A DNA stretch of 64,000 nucleotides from Pseudovibrio flavus (GCF_009711345.1 NZ_SMMA01000064.1:124001-188000), one strand, 5' to 3'; positions 43,174 through 53,773 are shown, counted from the first letter of the stretch. Program-made: numbers and translations. Notes: a model not told the origin generated them from the letters alone.

Positions 43174-44589
43174 TTAGCTCATCTTGCGCAAACGGGAGGC
43201 AAAGAAACCATCAAGACCGCTTAAACGCTCAGAATCCTGCGCGTTGTGGCAAGGCAGAGCTCTGAAATCACCCTGTGCATTAATGCACTCGGTATGACCA
43301 CCTAGTTCGTCGCCATCAACAGGTATGCGCGCAAAGTTCTCGTTTTCGAGTAGGAAGCGCTGGATCTGCAACTCGCCCTCTTCCTGCTCCAAAGAGCAGG
43401 TGCAGTAAACAAGTAATCCACCCGGCTTCAGCCACTGCGATACTTTTTCAAGAAGCTCGTACTGCAACTCTGCAAGTTTCTCGATATCGGTCTCGCGTTT
43501 CAGCCAAGCGACATCAGGGTGACGGCGGATCGTACCAGTCGCACTACAAGGAGCGTCCAACAAAATCGCATCAAACATCTGTTCCGGCTGGAACTCACGG
43601 ATATCGCTGGTGACAGTCGTAACGCTAAGACCAATGCGCTCCATGTTCTGGGCAAGGCGCTGCAAACGGCGAGCGGAAATATCAACCGCGGTTACGTTGG
43701 CGCCTGCTGACGCGATCTGCATGGTTTTACCACCGGGCGCTGCGCAAAGGTCAGCAACATCTTTGCCTTCAACACTGCACAGCAAGCGAGCAGGCACGGC
43801 AGCGGCGGCATCTTGTACCCACCACTGACCATCGGTGTAGCCTTCCAGCTTCTCGATAGAACCGTCTGGCAGCAGGCGCAGGCTTGCGTCAAGAACCGCA
43901 GAAGCGCCAAGCTTTTCTGCCCAGCCTTCAAGATCGCTGCGCACTGTGAGATCAATGTATGGCTCTCTCAAATGGGCGCTTGCGATACCGCGAGCCGCCT
44001 CTTCGCCATAAACCTCTTTCCAACGGGAGAACATCCAATCAGGCGCATTGATGAAGGTTTCATCTTGATCCGCAACAATCGCAGCAGCTTCACGGGCCGC
44101 GCGGCGCAGAACAGCGTTCACCAGTCCTTTATAAGGCTTGGCGCGGCTATCGCGGCCAGCAAGGGTTACAGCAAGCGAAACCGCAGCATGATCTGGCACC
44201 TGCATAAACAGCATCTGCGCCAGAGCGACATGCAAAATGTCGGTAACTCGGCCGGTCTTTTCAGGAATAGGACGATCAAGGAAAGTGTCGATCACATTCT
44301 GGATCTGGCCGCGGCGACGCAGAGCGGTGCCCAAGATAGCACGAACCAGCGAGCGGTCGTTTGGCTCCAGCTTTTTGTAGCCCGGATGACCGTTGTTCAG
44401 GTCCAGCTCACCGTCCAGCGGCATACGCTTGGAAAGAACCTTGCCAAGAAGGTCTGTCGCTACTTTGCGGGAAGCATAGCCCGGATCCTGATGATCAGGA
44501 TGCGCACCGTTAGAGCCGTTAACGTTCTCTTTTACCGGTTTTGCTCGCCGACGAGCTTGGGGGCGTTTGCCTTTTTTTTCTTCCGTCAT
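43174..44589 (-). CDS. rsmB: 16S rRNA (cytosine-C5) methyltransferase RsmB
   Basis: This 471-residue SAM-dependent methyltransferase modifies 16S rRNA (C967 in E. coli). An N-terminal NusB-like RNA-binding domain (about 40-180: RKVATDLLGKVLSKR...AVLRRAAREA) is followed by the catalytic domain. The SAM-binding motif is VADLCAAPGGKTMQIA. The catalytic cysteines are in LLDAPCSATGTIRRHPDVAWL and VYCTCSLEQEEGE. A basic tail at the N-terminus (KKGKRPQARRRAKPVKENV) is an extension beyond the NusB fold. ATG 44589 is used; an adjacent TTG is one codon earlier. The heparinase-like gene and purH follow downstream. Confidence 0.95.
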   Translation of the reverse strand: MTEEKKGKRPQARRRAKPVKENVNGSNGAHPDHQDPGYASRKVATDLLGKVLSKRMPLDGELDLNNGHPGYKKLEPNDRSLVRAILGTALRRRGQIQNVIDTFLDRPIPEKTGRVTDILHVALAQMLFMQVPDHAAVSLAVTLAGRDSRAKPYKGLVNAVLRRAAREAAAIVADQDETFINAPDWMFSRWKEVYGEEAARGIASAHLREPYIDLTVRSDLEGWAEKLGASAVLDASLRLLPDGSIEKLEGYTDGQWWVQDAAAAVPARLLCSVEGKDVADLCAAPGGKTMQIASAGANVTAVDISARRLQRLAQNMERIGLSVTTVTSDIREFQPEQMFDAILLDAPCSATGTIRRHPDVAWLKRETDIEKLAELQYELLEKVSQWLKPGGLLVYCTCSLEQEEGELQIQRFLLENENFARIPVDGDELGGHTECINAQGDFRALPCHNAQDSERLSGLDGFFASRLRKMS

Positions 44590-44769
44590 CAATCGTCCAA
44601 ACTCTGCCTAGCGGCTCTTGGCCCATCCTGTTTAAAGGGCCTAAAGTGCTTCATAGTTTAAGGGCTATGCCCTCTAAAAATCCGTAAAAGCCTCAGTGAA
44701 GGGCGAATGCAAAAAAATCAATCGACCTCAGCTTCTTTTTTGAATGCTATTTCGTTTTCTATAGCAAAT

Positions 44770-44798
44770 GGGGACAACTTTCATCGCCAGTCGTCCCC
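44770..44798 (-). terminator. Possible terminator of htpX
   Basis: GGGGACAAC / GTCGTCCCC (one mismatch) spans 29 bases, 16 bases beyond the htpX stop codon. On the minus strand the T tail is weak, so termination may be partial; read on the plus strand it is followed by TTTT. Confidence 0.45.
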
Positions 44799-44813
44799 TT
44801 TTGGTTAGTCTCG

Positions 44814-45836
44814 TTAGCCCCAAGGGCCTTTAGGCTTGCTTGGCGGCTCGTTTCGGCCACCGCCGGAGCTACCACGGCCACTGCCGCCGCCCCATGGGCC
44901 ACGAGGCGGCTCAGGCTGGCGAGGCTGCTGGGGCGCACTGCCAAAACCGGAGCGGCTGTAAGACTGGGTTCTACCGCCAAACGGGGAGTATCCATCACTT
45001 CCACCCATCTGCTGCAAAGCCTGAATACGGTTTGCTGTGTTCGGGTGGGTAGAAAACAGATTGTCCATATGCTCGCCGGAAAGCGGGTTGATGATGAACA
45101 TATGCGCCGTTGCCGGATTGCGCTCGGCGTCTTCGTTATAAACTTGCTGGCCGCCGCCTGCGATCTTTGCAAGAGCCGATGCAAGCCAGATCGGGTTACC
45201 GCAAATTTGTGCGCCCATTTTATCGGCGGCATATTCACGGGTCCGCGAAATCGCCATCTGCACAAGGCTTGCAGCAATCGGCGCAAGGATCATGGTGGCG
45301 ATTACGCCAATGAAGCCAAACGGATTGTTGTTCTCGCGGTTACCGCCAAACAAAAACGCGAAGTTGGCAAGCATGGATACGGCACCGGCGATGGTCGCGG
45401 TGATCGTCATGATCAAGGTATCGTGGTTCTTGATGTGCGCCAGCTCGTGCGCCATCACACCGGCGACCTCTTCCTTGGTCAGGGAGTTCAGCAGACCCGT
45501 TGTTGCTGCAACGGCGGCGTTTTCAGGGTTTCGCCCAGTTGCAAACGCGTTTGGCTGCGGGTTGTTGATCACGTAGACCTTTGGCATCGGCATATCAGCC
45601 CGTGCGGCCATTGCGCGAACCATGCCATAGAGTTCTGGAGCCTGACGTTCATCAACTTCCTGCGCATGGTGCATGGAGAGCACCATTTTGTCGGAGTTCC
45701 AATAGCTGAAAACGTTCATGCCCGCAGCAATCACGAGCGCAATAAGCATACCGCCGGAGCCGCCAATCATATAGCCGATGCCCATAAACAGGGCTGTCAT
45801 GGCAGCAAGCAACATCGCTGTACGGACGTAGTTCAT
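44814..45836 (-). CDS. htpX: Membrane zinc metalloprotease HtpX
   Basis: This 340-residue inner-membrane M48 peptidase degrades misfolded membrane proteins under heat or envelope stress. The catalytic motif is [19 protein letters not shown] (HExxH type), with membrane helices before ([18 protein letters not shown]) and after. The third zinc ligand Glu is expected in the [13 protein letters not shown] segment. The C-terminal 60 residues form a Gly/Pro/Ser-rich disordered tail ([36 protein letters not shown]), longer than in E. coli HtpX. ATG 45836 is preferred over the 27-codon longer frame. It is a single gene, divergent from the DUF1674 gene. Confidence 0.93.
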   Translation of the reverse strand: MNYVRTAMLLAAMTALFMGIGYMIGGSGGMLIALVIAAGMNVFSYWNSDKMVLSMHHAQEVDERQAPELYGMVRAMAARADMPMPKVYVINNPQPNAFATGRNPENAAVAATTGLLNSLTKEEVAGVMAHELAHIKNHDTLIMTITATIAGAVSMLANFAFLFGGNRENNNPFGFIGVIATMILAPIAASLVQMAISRTREYAADKMGAQICGNPIWLASALAKIAGGGQQVYNEDAERNPATAHMFIINPLSGEHMDNLFSTHPNTANRIQALQQMGGSDGYSPFGGRTQSYSRSGFGSAPQQPRQPEPPRGPWGGGSGRGSSGGGRNEPPSKPKGPWG

Positions 45837-46082
45837 AGTCGGGGCTCCAGCTCCTTGGTTCTTTTTGAGTTCAGCATTATCAGAGCTGCAAATCTTGGCA
45901 AATCGCGGCTCTAACACATGATTGCATATAGTGTTCCACAGGCATTATATCCAATTGCGAACACACGGTAGATGGATATCGGTACCTATCGTGAATATAT
46001 AAAGGGAGGTAGGTACGCCTGCTTATAAACGCAAGCAGCCAGTACCGCTCGTTTTTTGAACCCGCGAAACAAGGCGTGATCC

Positions 46083-46349
46083 ATGGCAGACAGCACTATC
46101 AATCCCCTTGAAGGACAGATGAAGGCAACCGAGATCCGCGAGGCTGGAGAGACGGCCGAGCAGCCAAAACAGCGGCGCTTTGAAGATCTGCCCCCTGCTG
46201 CACAGCGCGCCTTGATTGAAGCGGAAGCCCGCCGAAAAGAGATTGATGCAGTTACCAAAAACAGGGCGAAGGAAATTAACGGGCGCGGCGGCCTCGACCC
46301 TGCACGTTACGAGGACTGGGAAGTAAAAGGCATCACCAGCGACTTTTAA
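46083..46349 (+). CDS. DUF1674 / SDHAF4-like protein
   Basis: This 88-residue protein carries the conserved C-terminal DUF1674 block EINGRGGLDPARYEDWEVKGITSDF, shared with the mitochondrial succinate dehydrogenase assembly factor SDHAF4. An acidic, disordered N-terminus precedes it, together with FEDLPPAAQRALIEAEARRKEIDA, a helical linker. Its eukaryotic relative binds flavinylated succinate dehydrogenase subunit A; by homology this protein may assist SdhA maturation here. It is divergent from htpX and followed by the aminotransferase gene after about 290 bases. Confidence 0.9.
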   Translation: MADSTINPLEGQMKATEIREAGETAEQPKQRRFEDLPPAAQRALIEAEARRKEIDAVTKNRAKEINGRGGLDPARYEDWEVKGITSDF

Positions 46350-46641
46350 GCACTGGTCCAGCCTACCCAAACCTTAGCCTTACCGGCTCAATCAGCACCA
46401 CTCCCACAATGCACGGCCGCGCCGTTTCGCGCGGTCATCTCATATTCATCTAGAAAGTGCAAAAATTACAAACTTATCGCAGAGTTAGAATTTTACCACT
46501 TTCCTACGGTGAGTAGTGACATCATGCACCTTTATCATTCGCAGTTTTGCTCCGATTAGCTGCAACATCAGCAAATTGGTTAAGGCCCGATTTACCTTAA
46601 ATCACTATAAATCTTCAGGACCAAGAGCTGTGAAACAAGAT
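46350..46641 (+). promoter_or_regulatory. Leader region of the aminotransferase-ftsK-lolA genes
   Basis: No gene is supported. The open frame continuing upstream from the aminotransferase start to 46516 has no family resemblance and is read as leader. AT-rich stretches near 46460-46500 and 46590-46620 are possible promoter positions, but no strong -35/-10 pair was found. Confidence 0.35.
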
Positions 46642-47853
46642 ATGAGACTTTCCGTGACCAGCGTAGATGCAAAAGCAAAATCCTCCGGTGGGAATCCGTT
46701 CCAGCGGCTGCGCGACCAACTGCAAGGTATCCAGCCTGCGCTGCCGGACATCACCATGACCATCGGCGAACCTCGTCACGAACCACCTGCGTTCGTTGGA
46801 GAGGTGCTGGCACAGAACATCAACGACTTTCGCCGCTATCCGCCAATTCACGGTACGCCGAAGTTCCGCGAAGCTGTTGGAAGCTGGCTGAAGAACCGCT
46901 TTGGCCTTTCAGACAATTTTGATGCCGACAAAAGCGTCATTCCGCTCAACGGCTCCCGCGAAGGGCTGGTTTATGGCTGCGTCAGCGCACGGGATTACCT
47001 GAAAAAGCGCGATGCGACGCCTGCTGTCATCTTACCGAACCCGTTCTATCAAAGCTATGGCGCCGGTGCGCACATGGCAGGCGCGGAAGAAATTCTGCTG
47101 CCAGAACCGGCTGATGGCGCATTGCCGGATCTTGATGCGCTGGACCCAGCACTCTTGGATCGGACGATCGCGTTTTATTTCGCAACGCCTGCGAACCCGC
47201 AAGGCACTGTTGCCCCTCTGGACTACCTGAAGAAGCTCGTAGAGCTTGCCCGCAAGCACAATTTCATCGTGTTCTCTGACGAGTGTTACTCCGAGATTTA
47301 CCGCGACGAGCCACCAGCAGGTATTTTGCAGGCCGCAGAAGCCATTGATGGCACGCTACGCAATGTTGTGGCGTTCAACTCGCTCTCCAAGCGCTCTAAC
47401 CTGCCGGGTATTCGCTGCGGCTTGGCTGCTGGCGATCCCGAGTTTATCCAGTTTTTTGCCGATTTCCGTAACGTTGCCGCGCCGCAAGTCCCGCTGCCAG
47501 TGCAAGCGCTGGCCGTTCGCTGCTTTGGCGATGAAGAGCACGTTATCGAGAACCGGCGCCTCTACAATGAAAAGTACGAATTGGCGCAGGACATGCTGGA
47601 ACCGCTGTTTGGCAACACCACCAAAGAAGGCGGCTTCTTCCTCTGGCTGGACGTTTCCCGCTGGGGCGACGGCGTAACAGTTGCTGAAAAGCTATGGCGT
47701 GAGGCAGGCCTAAAGGTGCTGCCGGGCGCTTACATCGCCTCGGATATGCCAGATGGCACAAATCCGGGTGCCAAATACATTCGCATCGCACTGGTGGAAT
47801 CTCTTGAGACCAGCCGCGAAGCCTTCCAGCGCATTATTAATTGTCTGGAGTAA
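46642..47853 (+). CDS. Class I/II aminotransferase (DapC/LL-DAP-type)
   Basis: This fold-type I PLP aminotransferase of about 403 residues resembles the succinyldiaminopimelate aminotransferase family that precedes ftsK in many alphaproteobacteria. The PLP Lys is in [31 protein letters not shown] and [14 protein letters not shown] supply cofactor and substrate contacts, SDECYSEIY holds the conserved Asp-Tyr pair, and KYIRIALVE binds the substrate carboxylate. ATG 46642 is used; GTG 46630 is a good alternative. ftsK starts 9 bases after the stop codon. Activity on succinyl-diaminopimelate, giving a link to peptidoglycan synthesis, is inferred. Confidence 0.88.
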   Translation: MRLSVTSVDAKAKSSGGNPFQRLRDQLQGIQPALPDITMTIGEPRHEPPAFVGEVLAQNINDFRRYPPIHGTPKFREAVGSWLKNRFGLSDNFDADKSVIPLNGSREGLVYGCVSARDYLKKRDATPAVILPNPFYQSYGAGAHMAGAEEILLPEPADGALPDLDALDPALLDRTIAFYFATPANPQGTVAPLDYLKKLVELARKHNFIVFSDECYSEIYRDEPPAGILQAAEAIDGTLRNVVAFNSLSKRSNLPGIRCGLAAGDPEFIQFFADFRNVAAPQVPLPVQALAVRCFGDEEHVIENRRLYNEKYELAQDMLEPLFGNTTKEGGFFLWLDVSRWGDGVTVAEKLWREAGLKVLPGAYIASDMPDGTNPGAKYIRIALVESLETSREAFQRIINCLE

Positions 47854-47861
47854 GAGACCAT

Positions 47862-50813
47862 ATGCGTCAGGCAAACACTATCAATCCAGCCCGAGTGGCA
47901 ACTGTATCGCTTGAAGACACTGAAAACCCAATCAAGCGCTTCTTGAAGCGCAACCTGATTGCGGCAACGGGTCTGCTGATTATTGTCCTCGCGGTGTCCA
48001 TTGCGGCCTCTCTTGCCACGTGGACCATTACTGATCCAAGCCTAAGCCATGCAACAACAGGGCCGACACAAAACGCACTGGGAACCCCCGGCGCAATATT
48101 GTCTGACTTGTTGATGCAAACCGTCGGGCTCTCGACTGCCATCTTCATTTTCCCGATTTTGGTCTGGGGTTGGCGGGTCTTCTGGCGTGGGCATTCCGGC
48201 TTTTCCAAAAAGCGATTTGCCAGCTGGCTCGGTGGAACGATAGTGTTTGCGGGCGGCCTTGCCGCCTTGCCTGTAAATCAGGCTTGGCCCCTTCCAACGG
48301 GCCTTGGCGGCTTCTTGGGCGACTGGGTGTTTGCTGTACCATCCGCCTTCCTGCCACAAATGTCAGAGAGCGTAAGCACGCTTGTAGGCGTCATCGGCCT
48401 TGGGCTGCCTGCCCTCTTTTTGCTTGCCCATGCAGCAGGCTGGGTAGGCCGCGACGCAGAACCGGTTGCTGTTGAAGAAGCCCCTGTCGCAACGCGCTAC
48501 GACGACGAAGATTACGATGATGAAGAGGATGATCACCTCTCCACCGTCATCGGCCGCCTAAGCCACTGGAAGCTAATGGTGACGAGTGCCGTTAAACGCA
48601 CAATGAACCGCCAGAAAGCCCAGCCAGCAGCATCTGCGGCGGCTGCAGCCACTCACGATGATTACGAAGATGACTACGATCATCAAGAGGAAGGCACCTA
48701 TCGCCGCGGTTACACCCAAAACCAGCGGACCCAGCAGGCTGATGTCTATGATGATGAAGACGACTTCGTAGAAGAAGAGCTTGTTGAGGATGAAAAGCCG
48801 GCCGGCTTGGTAACGCGCCTGCGCCGTTCCGTTGCCAACCGCTTGATGCCGAAAGAAGACGACGGTCTTGACGAGTTCTACGACGCCTCAAAAGACCAGC
48901 CGCAACAAGGCGCAAACGCCCCCTACGATCAGGATATAGACGACGATCAATATGATCGCCGCGACTACGCTCATCACGATCAAGAGGATTTTCCGCCGTA
49001 CCAAGGCGACTGGGAACCTGACGTTCCGCATGCCTATGATGACGATGACTACTACGATCATGAACAGGATCACCGCCACGAGCACGGGCACGATCATGAC
49101 GTCGACCCTTATGACTACAAAGAGCAGGTGACGCCCGATACCCCAGCTCCTGCGCCTCGTTTGCGCCCTGTAGGAATTGCAGCGCCTTTAGAACCAGCGC
49201 CGACCGCACAGCCTCAGGCGCGCGTGGTACCACAAGCTCCTGCGCCCATACCAGCAGCCCCGGCCCGCAAAGAAGTACGCATTGCAGAACCGCAGCGCGA
49301 GCGGGAATATGAGCTGCCGCCTACAGAGCTTTTGCAGGAAGCGAAAGACACTGGCCGTGGCCGCCTGAGCCGTGATGCGCTAGAACAAAACGCCCGAATT
49401 TTGGAAGGTGTTCTGGAGGACTTTGGTGTACGCGGTGAAATTATCGAGGTTCGCCCCGGCCCTGTTGTAACTCTCTATGAACTGGCTCCGGCACCTGGCA
49501 TTAAGTCATCCCGCGTTATCGGCCTTGCAGATGATATCGCCCGCTCTATGAGTGCGATCTCCGCTCGTGTAGCCGTCATTCCGGGCAAGAACGCCATTGG
49601 TATCGAGCTTCCAAATGCCACCCGCGAAACGGTTTACCTTCGTGAACTCATCGCAGCGCAGGACTTTGATCGCTCTAAAGCCAAGCTGGCAATGGCGCTC
49701 GGCAAAACCATCAATGGCGAACCGGTTATCGCAGACCTTGCCCGCATGCCTCACTTGCTGGTGGCAGGTACCACCGGCTCCGGTAAGTCCGTATCCATCA
49801 ACACCATGATCCTTTCCCTGCTCTACCGCCTGACACCGGAGCAGTGCAAAATGATCATGATCGATCCAAAGATGCTGGAACTTTCCATCTACGATGGCAT
49901 CCCGCACCTGCTGACCCCAGTGGTGACCGATCCGAACAAAGCGGTCGTCGCCTTGAAGTGGACAGTGCGCGAGATGGAAGACCGCTACAAGAAGATGTCC
50001 AAGATGGGCGTGCGTAACATCGACGGTTACAACACGCGCATTGAACAGGCCATGAAGAAGGGTGATCGCTTTACCCGTACGGTCCAGACCGGCTTTGATA
50101 AACACACCGGCGAGCCGATCTTCGAGGAAGAAGAACTGCCGCTCGAAAAGATGCCATACATTGTTGTTGTCGTCGATGAGATGGCAGACTTGATGATGGT
50201 CGCGGGTAAGGACATCGAAGGTGCTATCCAGCGTCTTGCTCAGATGGCCCGTGCTGCCGGTATCCACCTTATCATGGCCACGCAGCGTCCATCTGTGGAC
50301 GTGATCACCGGTACCATCAAAGCGAACTTCCCGACCCGTATCTCGTTCCAGGTTACCTCCAAGATCGACAGTCGTACCATTCTTGGCGAAATGGGCGCAG
50401 AACAGCTGCTTGGTATGGGTGACATGCTCTACATGGCCGCCGGTGGTAAGACCCAGCGCGTCCACGGCCCGTTTGTCTCCGATGACGAGGTTGAGGATAT
50501 TGTGAACCACCTGAAGGAACAGGGCGTGCCGCAATATCTTGAATCGGTGACCGAGGAAGAGGAAGAAGCTGGTGGCTATGACAGCCTGACTGCTGGCAGC
50601 GGCAACGCAAGCAACGATCTTTTTGATCAGGCAGTTGCCATTGTTGCACGAGACAAGAAAGCCTCCACCTCGTACATCCAGCGCCGTCTGTCCATCGGGT
50701 ATAACCGTGCAGCGTCGCTCATCGAACGGATGGAGCAAGAAGGTATTATCGGACCGGCCAACCATGCCGGTAAGCGCGAAATTTTGCTGCGCACCGAGGA
50801 CGAGGAATTTTAA
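47862..50813 (+). CDS. ftsK: DNA translocase FtsK
   Basis: This 983-residue cell-division protein couples septation to chromosome segregation by pumping DNA at the septum. Four N-terminal transmembrane helices (about residues 30-200) anchor it. A long linker of about 250 residues follows (about 213-470), very rich in Asp, Glu, Tyr, His and Pro. The motor domain has Walker A in [17 protein letters not shown] (about 636) and Walker B in [17 protein letters not shown] (about 768). The C-terminal gamma winged helix is [30 protein letters not shown], which reads KOPS-type sites. ATG 47862 is used rather than the upstream TTG in the aminotransferase end. lolA follows. Confidence 0.95.
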   Translation: MRQANTINPARVATVSLEDTENPIKRFLKRNLIAATGLLIIVLAVSIAASLATWTITDPSLSHATTGPTQNALGTPGAILSDLLMQTVGLSTAIFIFPILVWGWRVFWRGHSGFSKKRFASWLGGTIVFAGGLAALPVNQAWPLPTGLGGFLGDWVFAVPSAFLPQMSESVSTLVGVIGLGLPALFLLAHAAGWVGRDAEPVAVEEAPVATRYDDEDYDDEEDDHLSTVIGRLSHWKLMVTSAVKRTMNRQKAQPAASAAAAATHDDYEDDYDHQEEGTYRRGYTQNQRTQQADVYDDEDDFVEEELVEDEKPAGLVTRLRRSVANRLMPKEDDGLDEFYDASKDQPQQGANAPYDQDIDDDQYDRRDYAHHDQEDFPPYQGDWEPDVPHAYDDDDYYDHEQDHRHEHGHDHDVDPYDYKEQVTPDTPAPAPRLRPVGIAAPLEPAPTAQPQARVVPQAPAPIPAAPARKEVRIAEPQREREYELPPTELLQEAKDTGRGRLSRDALEQNARILEGVLEDFGVRGEIIEVRPGPVVTLYELAPAPGIKSSRVIGLADDIARSMSAISARVAVIPGKNAIGIELPNATRETVYLRELIAAQDFDRSKAKLAMALGKTINGEPVIADLARMPHLLVAGTTGSGKSVSINTMILSLLYRLTPEQCKMIMIDPKMLELSIYDGIPHLLTPVVTDPNKAVVALKWTVREMEDRYKKMSKMGVRNIDGYNTRIEQAMKKGDRFTRTVQTGFDKHTGEPIFEEEELPLEKMPYIVVVVDEMADLMMVAGKDIEGAIQRLAQMARAAGIHLIMATQRPSVDVITGTIKANFPTRISFQVTSKIDSRTILGEMGAEQLLGMGDMLYMAAGGKTQRVHGPFVSDDEVEDIVNHLKEQGVPQYLESVTEEEEEAGGYDSLTAGSGNASNDLFDQAVAIVARDKKASTSYIQRRLSIGYNRAASLIERMEQEGIIGPANHAGKREILLRTEDEEF

Positions 50814-50834
50814 GCAACCGGCAAGCATACAAGA

Positions 50835-50860
50835 ATTGGGCGAAATACCGCCCAATCTTT
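50835..50860 (+). terminator. Terminator-like hairpin after ftsK
   Basis: ATTGGGCG / CGCCCAAT with a six-base loop is followed by CTTTG. The T tail is short, so read-through into lolA is likely; it may be a partial terminator. Confidence 0.5.
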
Positions 50861-50946
50861 GCCGAATAGACGAGTTAAAATAAGGCGAATCTGGCGCACA
50901 TTGCAGCGCCCGCCAATCCAGAATTGACCGACGCGGAGTTTGTTTG

Positions 50947-51624
50947 ATGATTGCAATGCCGATGCGCATGAAGAAGCAGAGCCTGATGCGCCTGTTCTCA
51001 GCCGCTATTCTGCTTTTAGGTGCCAGCCTTGTGGCGGCCCCTTCCCCTGCCCTTGCCGCAAAGACCAAAGCCTTGCCTTCCAAGCAGCAGGCACTGGCCG
51101 CAATCAATAACTACTTCAACCGCGTTAAAACCATGCATGGAGATTTCATCCAGTTTGGTCCAACCGGTGGCAGCGTTGAAGGCCAGTTCTTCATCAGCCG
51201 TCCGGGTAAAGTGCGCTTCTACTACAACAAGCCATCGACCCTCGACATCATCGCTGATGGCAAGATGATCAGCGTGAAAGACCGCAAGCTGCAAACGCAG
51301 GACCTGTGGCCGCTGTCGCAAACACCGCTGCGCTTCCTCTTGAGCGATAACATCGACCTTGCCCGCGATACCAACGTCACCAGTGTTGTTGTCGAACCGG
51401 ACCTGATTTCCGTTGTTATTGACGATAAGACCCGCTTTGCCTCCGGTCGCCTGACGCTGATCTTCGACACCAAGGACTACAAGCTCAAACAGTGGACCGT
51501 GCGCGATAACCAAGGCTACGACACCTCGGTTGCCATCTACAACGTAGAAGAAAACGGCCCGACCAATCCGAAATTGTTCAAGATTGACTATCTGGCAAAT
51601 GCTCGGCAGAACAGGGACAGATAG
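50947..51624 (+). CDS. lolA: Outer-membrane lipoprotein carrier protein LolA
   Basis: This 225-residue periplasmic chaperone carries lipoproteins from the LolCDE exporter to the outer membrane. A signal peptide ends near SPALAAKTKA (about residue 38). The mature protein shows the LolA pattern: MHGDFIQFGPTGGSVEGQFFISRPGKVRFYYNKPSTLDIIADGK, then PLRFLLSDNIDLARD, and RLTLIFDTKDYKLKQWTVRDNQGYDTSVAIYNV near the end. ATG 50947 follows GCGGAG. The gene is in the ftsK-lolA string typical of Rhizobiales; the ATP-grasp gene follows after a terminator. Confidence 0.93.
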   Translation: MIAMPMRMKKQSLMRLFSAAILLLGASLVAAPSPALAAKTKALPSKQQALAAINNYFNRVKTMHGDFIQFGPTGGSVEGQFFISRPGKVRFYYNKPSTLDIIADGKMISVKDRKLQTQDLWPLSQTPLRFLLSDNIDLARDTNVTSVVVEPDLISVVIDDKTRFASGRLTLIFDTKDYKLKQWTVRDNQGYDTSVAIYNVEENGPTNPKLFKIDYLANARQNRDR

Positions 51625-51646
51625 CCCTCAAAAAGAATTCTGAAAG

Positions 51647-51672
51647 AAAGCGGCTCAATGGGCCGCTTTTTT
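51647..51672 (+). terminator. Terminator of lolA
   Basis: AAAGCGGC / GCCGCTTT with a 7-base loop is followed by TTTTTTG. An ATG at 51658 lies inside the hairpin and is rejected as a start for the next gene. Confidence 0.85.
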
Positions 51673-51705
51673 GTTTGGCTTAAAGCCCGTTTGAAAGAGA
51701 CACCA

Positions 51706-52755
51706 ATGGCCTTTTTTGCCGCCAGTGCCCACATGGATGACCTGCCAATCGCCAATCGGCTCTTTGCCGAACTGTGCGAGGAGCGCGGTGCCCGCCTCTA
51801 TCTCGATGGTGATTTCAGATACGCCGGTTACATTGAGCGAGCTGACGGTAAGCGCTTTCCATTTGTTGGTGCCGCGTACTCACTAAACGGGCACGGACCA
51901 GCCCAGCTGGCAAAAGACAAAGATTATACCGGCCATATGCTCGCCCATGCCGGATTACCAACGCCAACGGGCATCATGGTTCATTCGGATGTAGAAATTG
52001 CAGCAATAGCGCGTCGCAACCCAGCCAGAGCCCACACCCTGAAAACGACAGCGGACGCGCTTACCTTTGCCACACATCACGGCTATCCGGTCTTCGTAAA
52101 ACCGAATGACGAAATGCAAGGCACCGGCGTTTCGGCCGCTCATTGTGATGCAGAGCTAAACGTTGCCCTCAAAGAGCTTCTCACCACCTATGGCAAGGCG
52201 CTCGTACAGCAGGCAGTGAAGGGTAAAGATCTGCGCATCATCGTTCTGGATGGCAATGTTCTGCTCGCCGTTGAACGCATTCCTTTGAACGTCACAGGCG
52301 ATGGAGAGACGCCGCTAGGAGCTTTGATCGAAGCTCATCTATCATCAAGAAAAACCCGAGGTGGCGGCCAGATCATTGCAGCAGATGACCCGCGCATCCA
52401 TGCGCATTTGAAAGCACAAGGAAGGCACCTCGGTGACGTTCCAGCTTTGGGCGAAGTTGTTGGCCTTGTACCGGGTGCAAACCTCTCCACGGGCGGCTCT
52501 GCCGTTGACCGCACTTCATGCCTTGCACCGGACCTTGCCGCACTTGCGGTGAAAGCAGCGGAAGCCATTGGCCTTCGCTATGCAGGCGTTGATCTAATGG
52601 CGCACTCGGAGGAAGAAGCTGGACAGCCAGCCCATGTTCTTGAGGTAAACGCGGCTCCGGGCCTGACCCACTTTTACCGCGCAGATCAAAGCCATCAGGA
52701 GCCGGTTAAAAAGGTTTATGGCGCCCTTTTGGACGCCATACTGGCAAGCAACTAG
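51706..52755 (+). CDS. ATP-grasp ligase, cyanophycin synthetase-like domain
   Basis: This 349-residue ATP-grasp enzyme would join a carboxylate to an amine using ATP. AGLPTPTGIMVHSDVE, then GYPVFVKPNDEMQGTGVS (ATP-binding Lys) and KALVQQAVKGKDLRIIVLDGNVLLAVERIPLNVTGDGETPLGALIEAH resemble the ATP-grasp part of cyanophycin synthetase and GshAB-type enzymes. The Mg-binding end is YAGVDLMAH...HVLEVNAAPGLTHFYRA. The Mur-ligase half of cyanophycin synthetase is absent, so it is a stand-alone ATP-grasp protein, perhaps making a small amide or isopeptide. ATG 51706 follows GAAAGAG. It replaces xthA, which I associate with this position after lolA in rhizobia. Confidence 0.82.
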   Translation: MAFFAASAHMDDLPIANRLFAELCEERGARLYLDGDFRYAGYIERADGKRFPFVGAAYSLNGHGPAQLAKDKDYTGHMLAHAGLPTPTGIMVHSDVEIAAIARRNPARAHTLKTTADALTFATHHGYPVFVKPNDEMQGTGVSAAHCDAELNVALKELLTTYGKALVQQAVKGKDLRIIVLDGNVLLAVERIPLNVTGDGETPLGALIEAHLSSRKTRGGGQIIAADDPRIHAHLKAQGRHLGDVPALGEVVGLVPGANLSTGGSAVDRTSCLAPDLAALAVKAAEAIGLRYAGVDLMAHSEEEAGQPAHVLEVNAAPGLTHFYRADQSHQEPVKKVYGALLDAILASN

Positions 52756-53681
52756 TAGCCTTGTAGAACGGCCAGCGTCGTCAATGTAATCGACGCTGCA
52801 AAGGTCGTTACAAGCAGCACCTGACTGATAATGCCGCCATTCACGCGGTATTGCAGAGCAAGCACAAATGGCAGTACGCCACAAGGACCGGCAGCGGCGA
52901 ACACGCCTGCGTTGGTCCAGCTTGGCGGCAGGCCTACAACACCAATCAGCATGACAGCGGCACACGCTGGCAACACAAACAGCTTCATGCAGGAGATGGT
53001 GGTCACAAGCATTTTGTTTTCTGTCAGCTTTTGTGCACTCAAGAAAATACCAAGCGCGAACAGGGAAACAGGCGAAGCAGCATCACCCAAGAAGCGGGTA
53101 AACACGCCCAAGCCATTGTCAAAGGACACCGCCATCAAATTGAGCCCCAGCCCTGCCAGCATAGACATGGCGTGCGGGTTCTTGATGATGCATGTGATGA
53201 TCTTCAGCGCCGGGTTAACTTTGGAGGTGCTGCTGGCGCAATCGAGAATTACGACGGTGATGCCGTACATAATCATCGTATCGGTGGCGATTACGGCAAC
53301 GATAGGCAGTACCGCATCAACGCCATAAATCACTTGCGCGATCGGCAGCACAAAGAACGTATGGTTGGTGAAGGCGGCCATAAAGCCAAAGAGCACACAT
53401 TCCAAGATTGGCCGCTTGAACACGAAGCGGGTAATGCAGAAGGTTGTGAGGTTCACCAGAACCGCAACGGCCATGTACCCGACGACATAAAGAGGCTCGA
53501 ATGATGAAAACGGAGCCGTGCCCACCATGTACAAAAAGAACGGCGGCAGGAGTGCATAAAACACAAGGCGGTTGAAGGTCTGGGCTTCTTGATTCGAAAA
53601 CAGGCCAATGCGGCCACCTGCAAAACCCAAAAGGACAGCGCCGAAAATCGGCAGAACAGCATTCAAAAATACGTTGAGCAC
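52752..53681 (-). CDS. AEC family transporter (tandem copy 1)
   Basis: This 309-residue AEC family membrane protein has about ten helices. Family marks are LPPFFLYMVGTAPFSSFEP, the mid-protein FTNHTFFVLPIAQVIYG, and the C-terminal AAGPCGVLPFVLALQYRVNGG. It shares the helix layout and many residues with the next gene, so the two arose by duplication. The start is GTG 53681, preceded by AAGGGG. It overlaps the ATP-grasp gene's end by 4 bases (convergent). The transported acid is unknown. Confidence 0.9.
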   Translation of the reverse strand: MLNVFLNAVLPIFGAVLLGFAGGRIGLFSNQEAQTFNRLVFYALLPPFFLYMVGTAPFSSFEPLYVVGYMAVAVLVNLTTFCITRFVFKRPILECVLFGFMAAFTNHTFFVLPIAQVIYGVDAVLPIVAVIATDTMIMYGITVVILDCASSTSKVNPALKIITCIIKNPHAMSMLAGLGLNLMAVSFDNGLGVFTRFLGDAASPVSLFALGIFLSAQKLTENKMLVTTISCMKLFVLPACAAVMLIGVVGLPPSWTNAGVFAAAGPCGVLPFVLALQYRVNGGIISQVLLVTTFAASITLTTLAVLQGY

Positions 53682-53773
53682 AGAGGGACCCCTTGAACGG
53701 AACCGCCAAGGGTTACGCTGGAGCGCCTCATTGAGCGACGCTCCAACTTGTCACAGGTATTTCAACCTATCAG

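Noticed and set aside
49506-51107. 533-codon open frame on the minus strand
   Set aside because: It is antisense to ftsK and lolA; both are strongly supported on the plus strand.
51658-51705. Upstream ATG as start of the ATP-grasp gene
   Set aside because: This ATG lies inside the lolA terminator hairpin; the ATG at 51706 has a GAAAGAG ribosome site.
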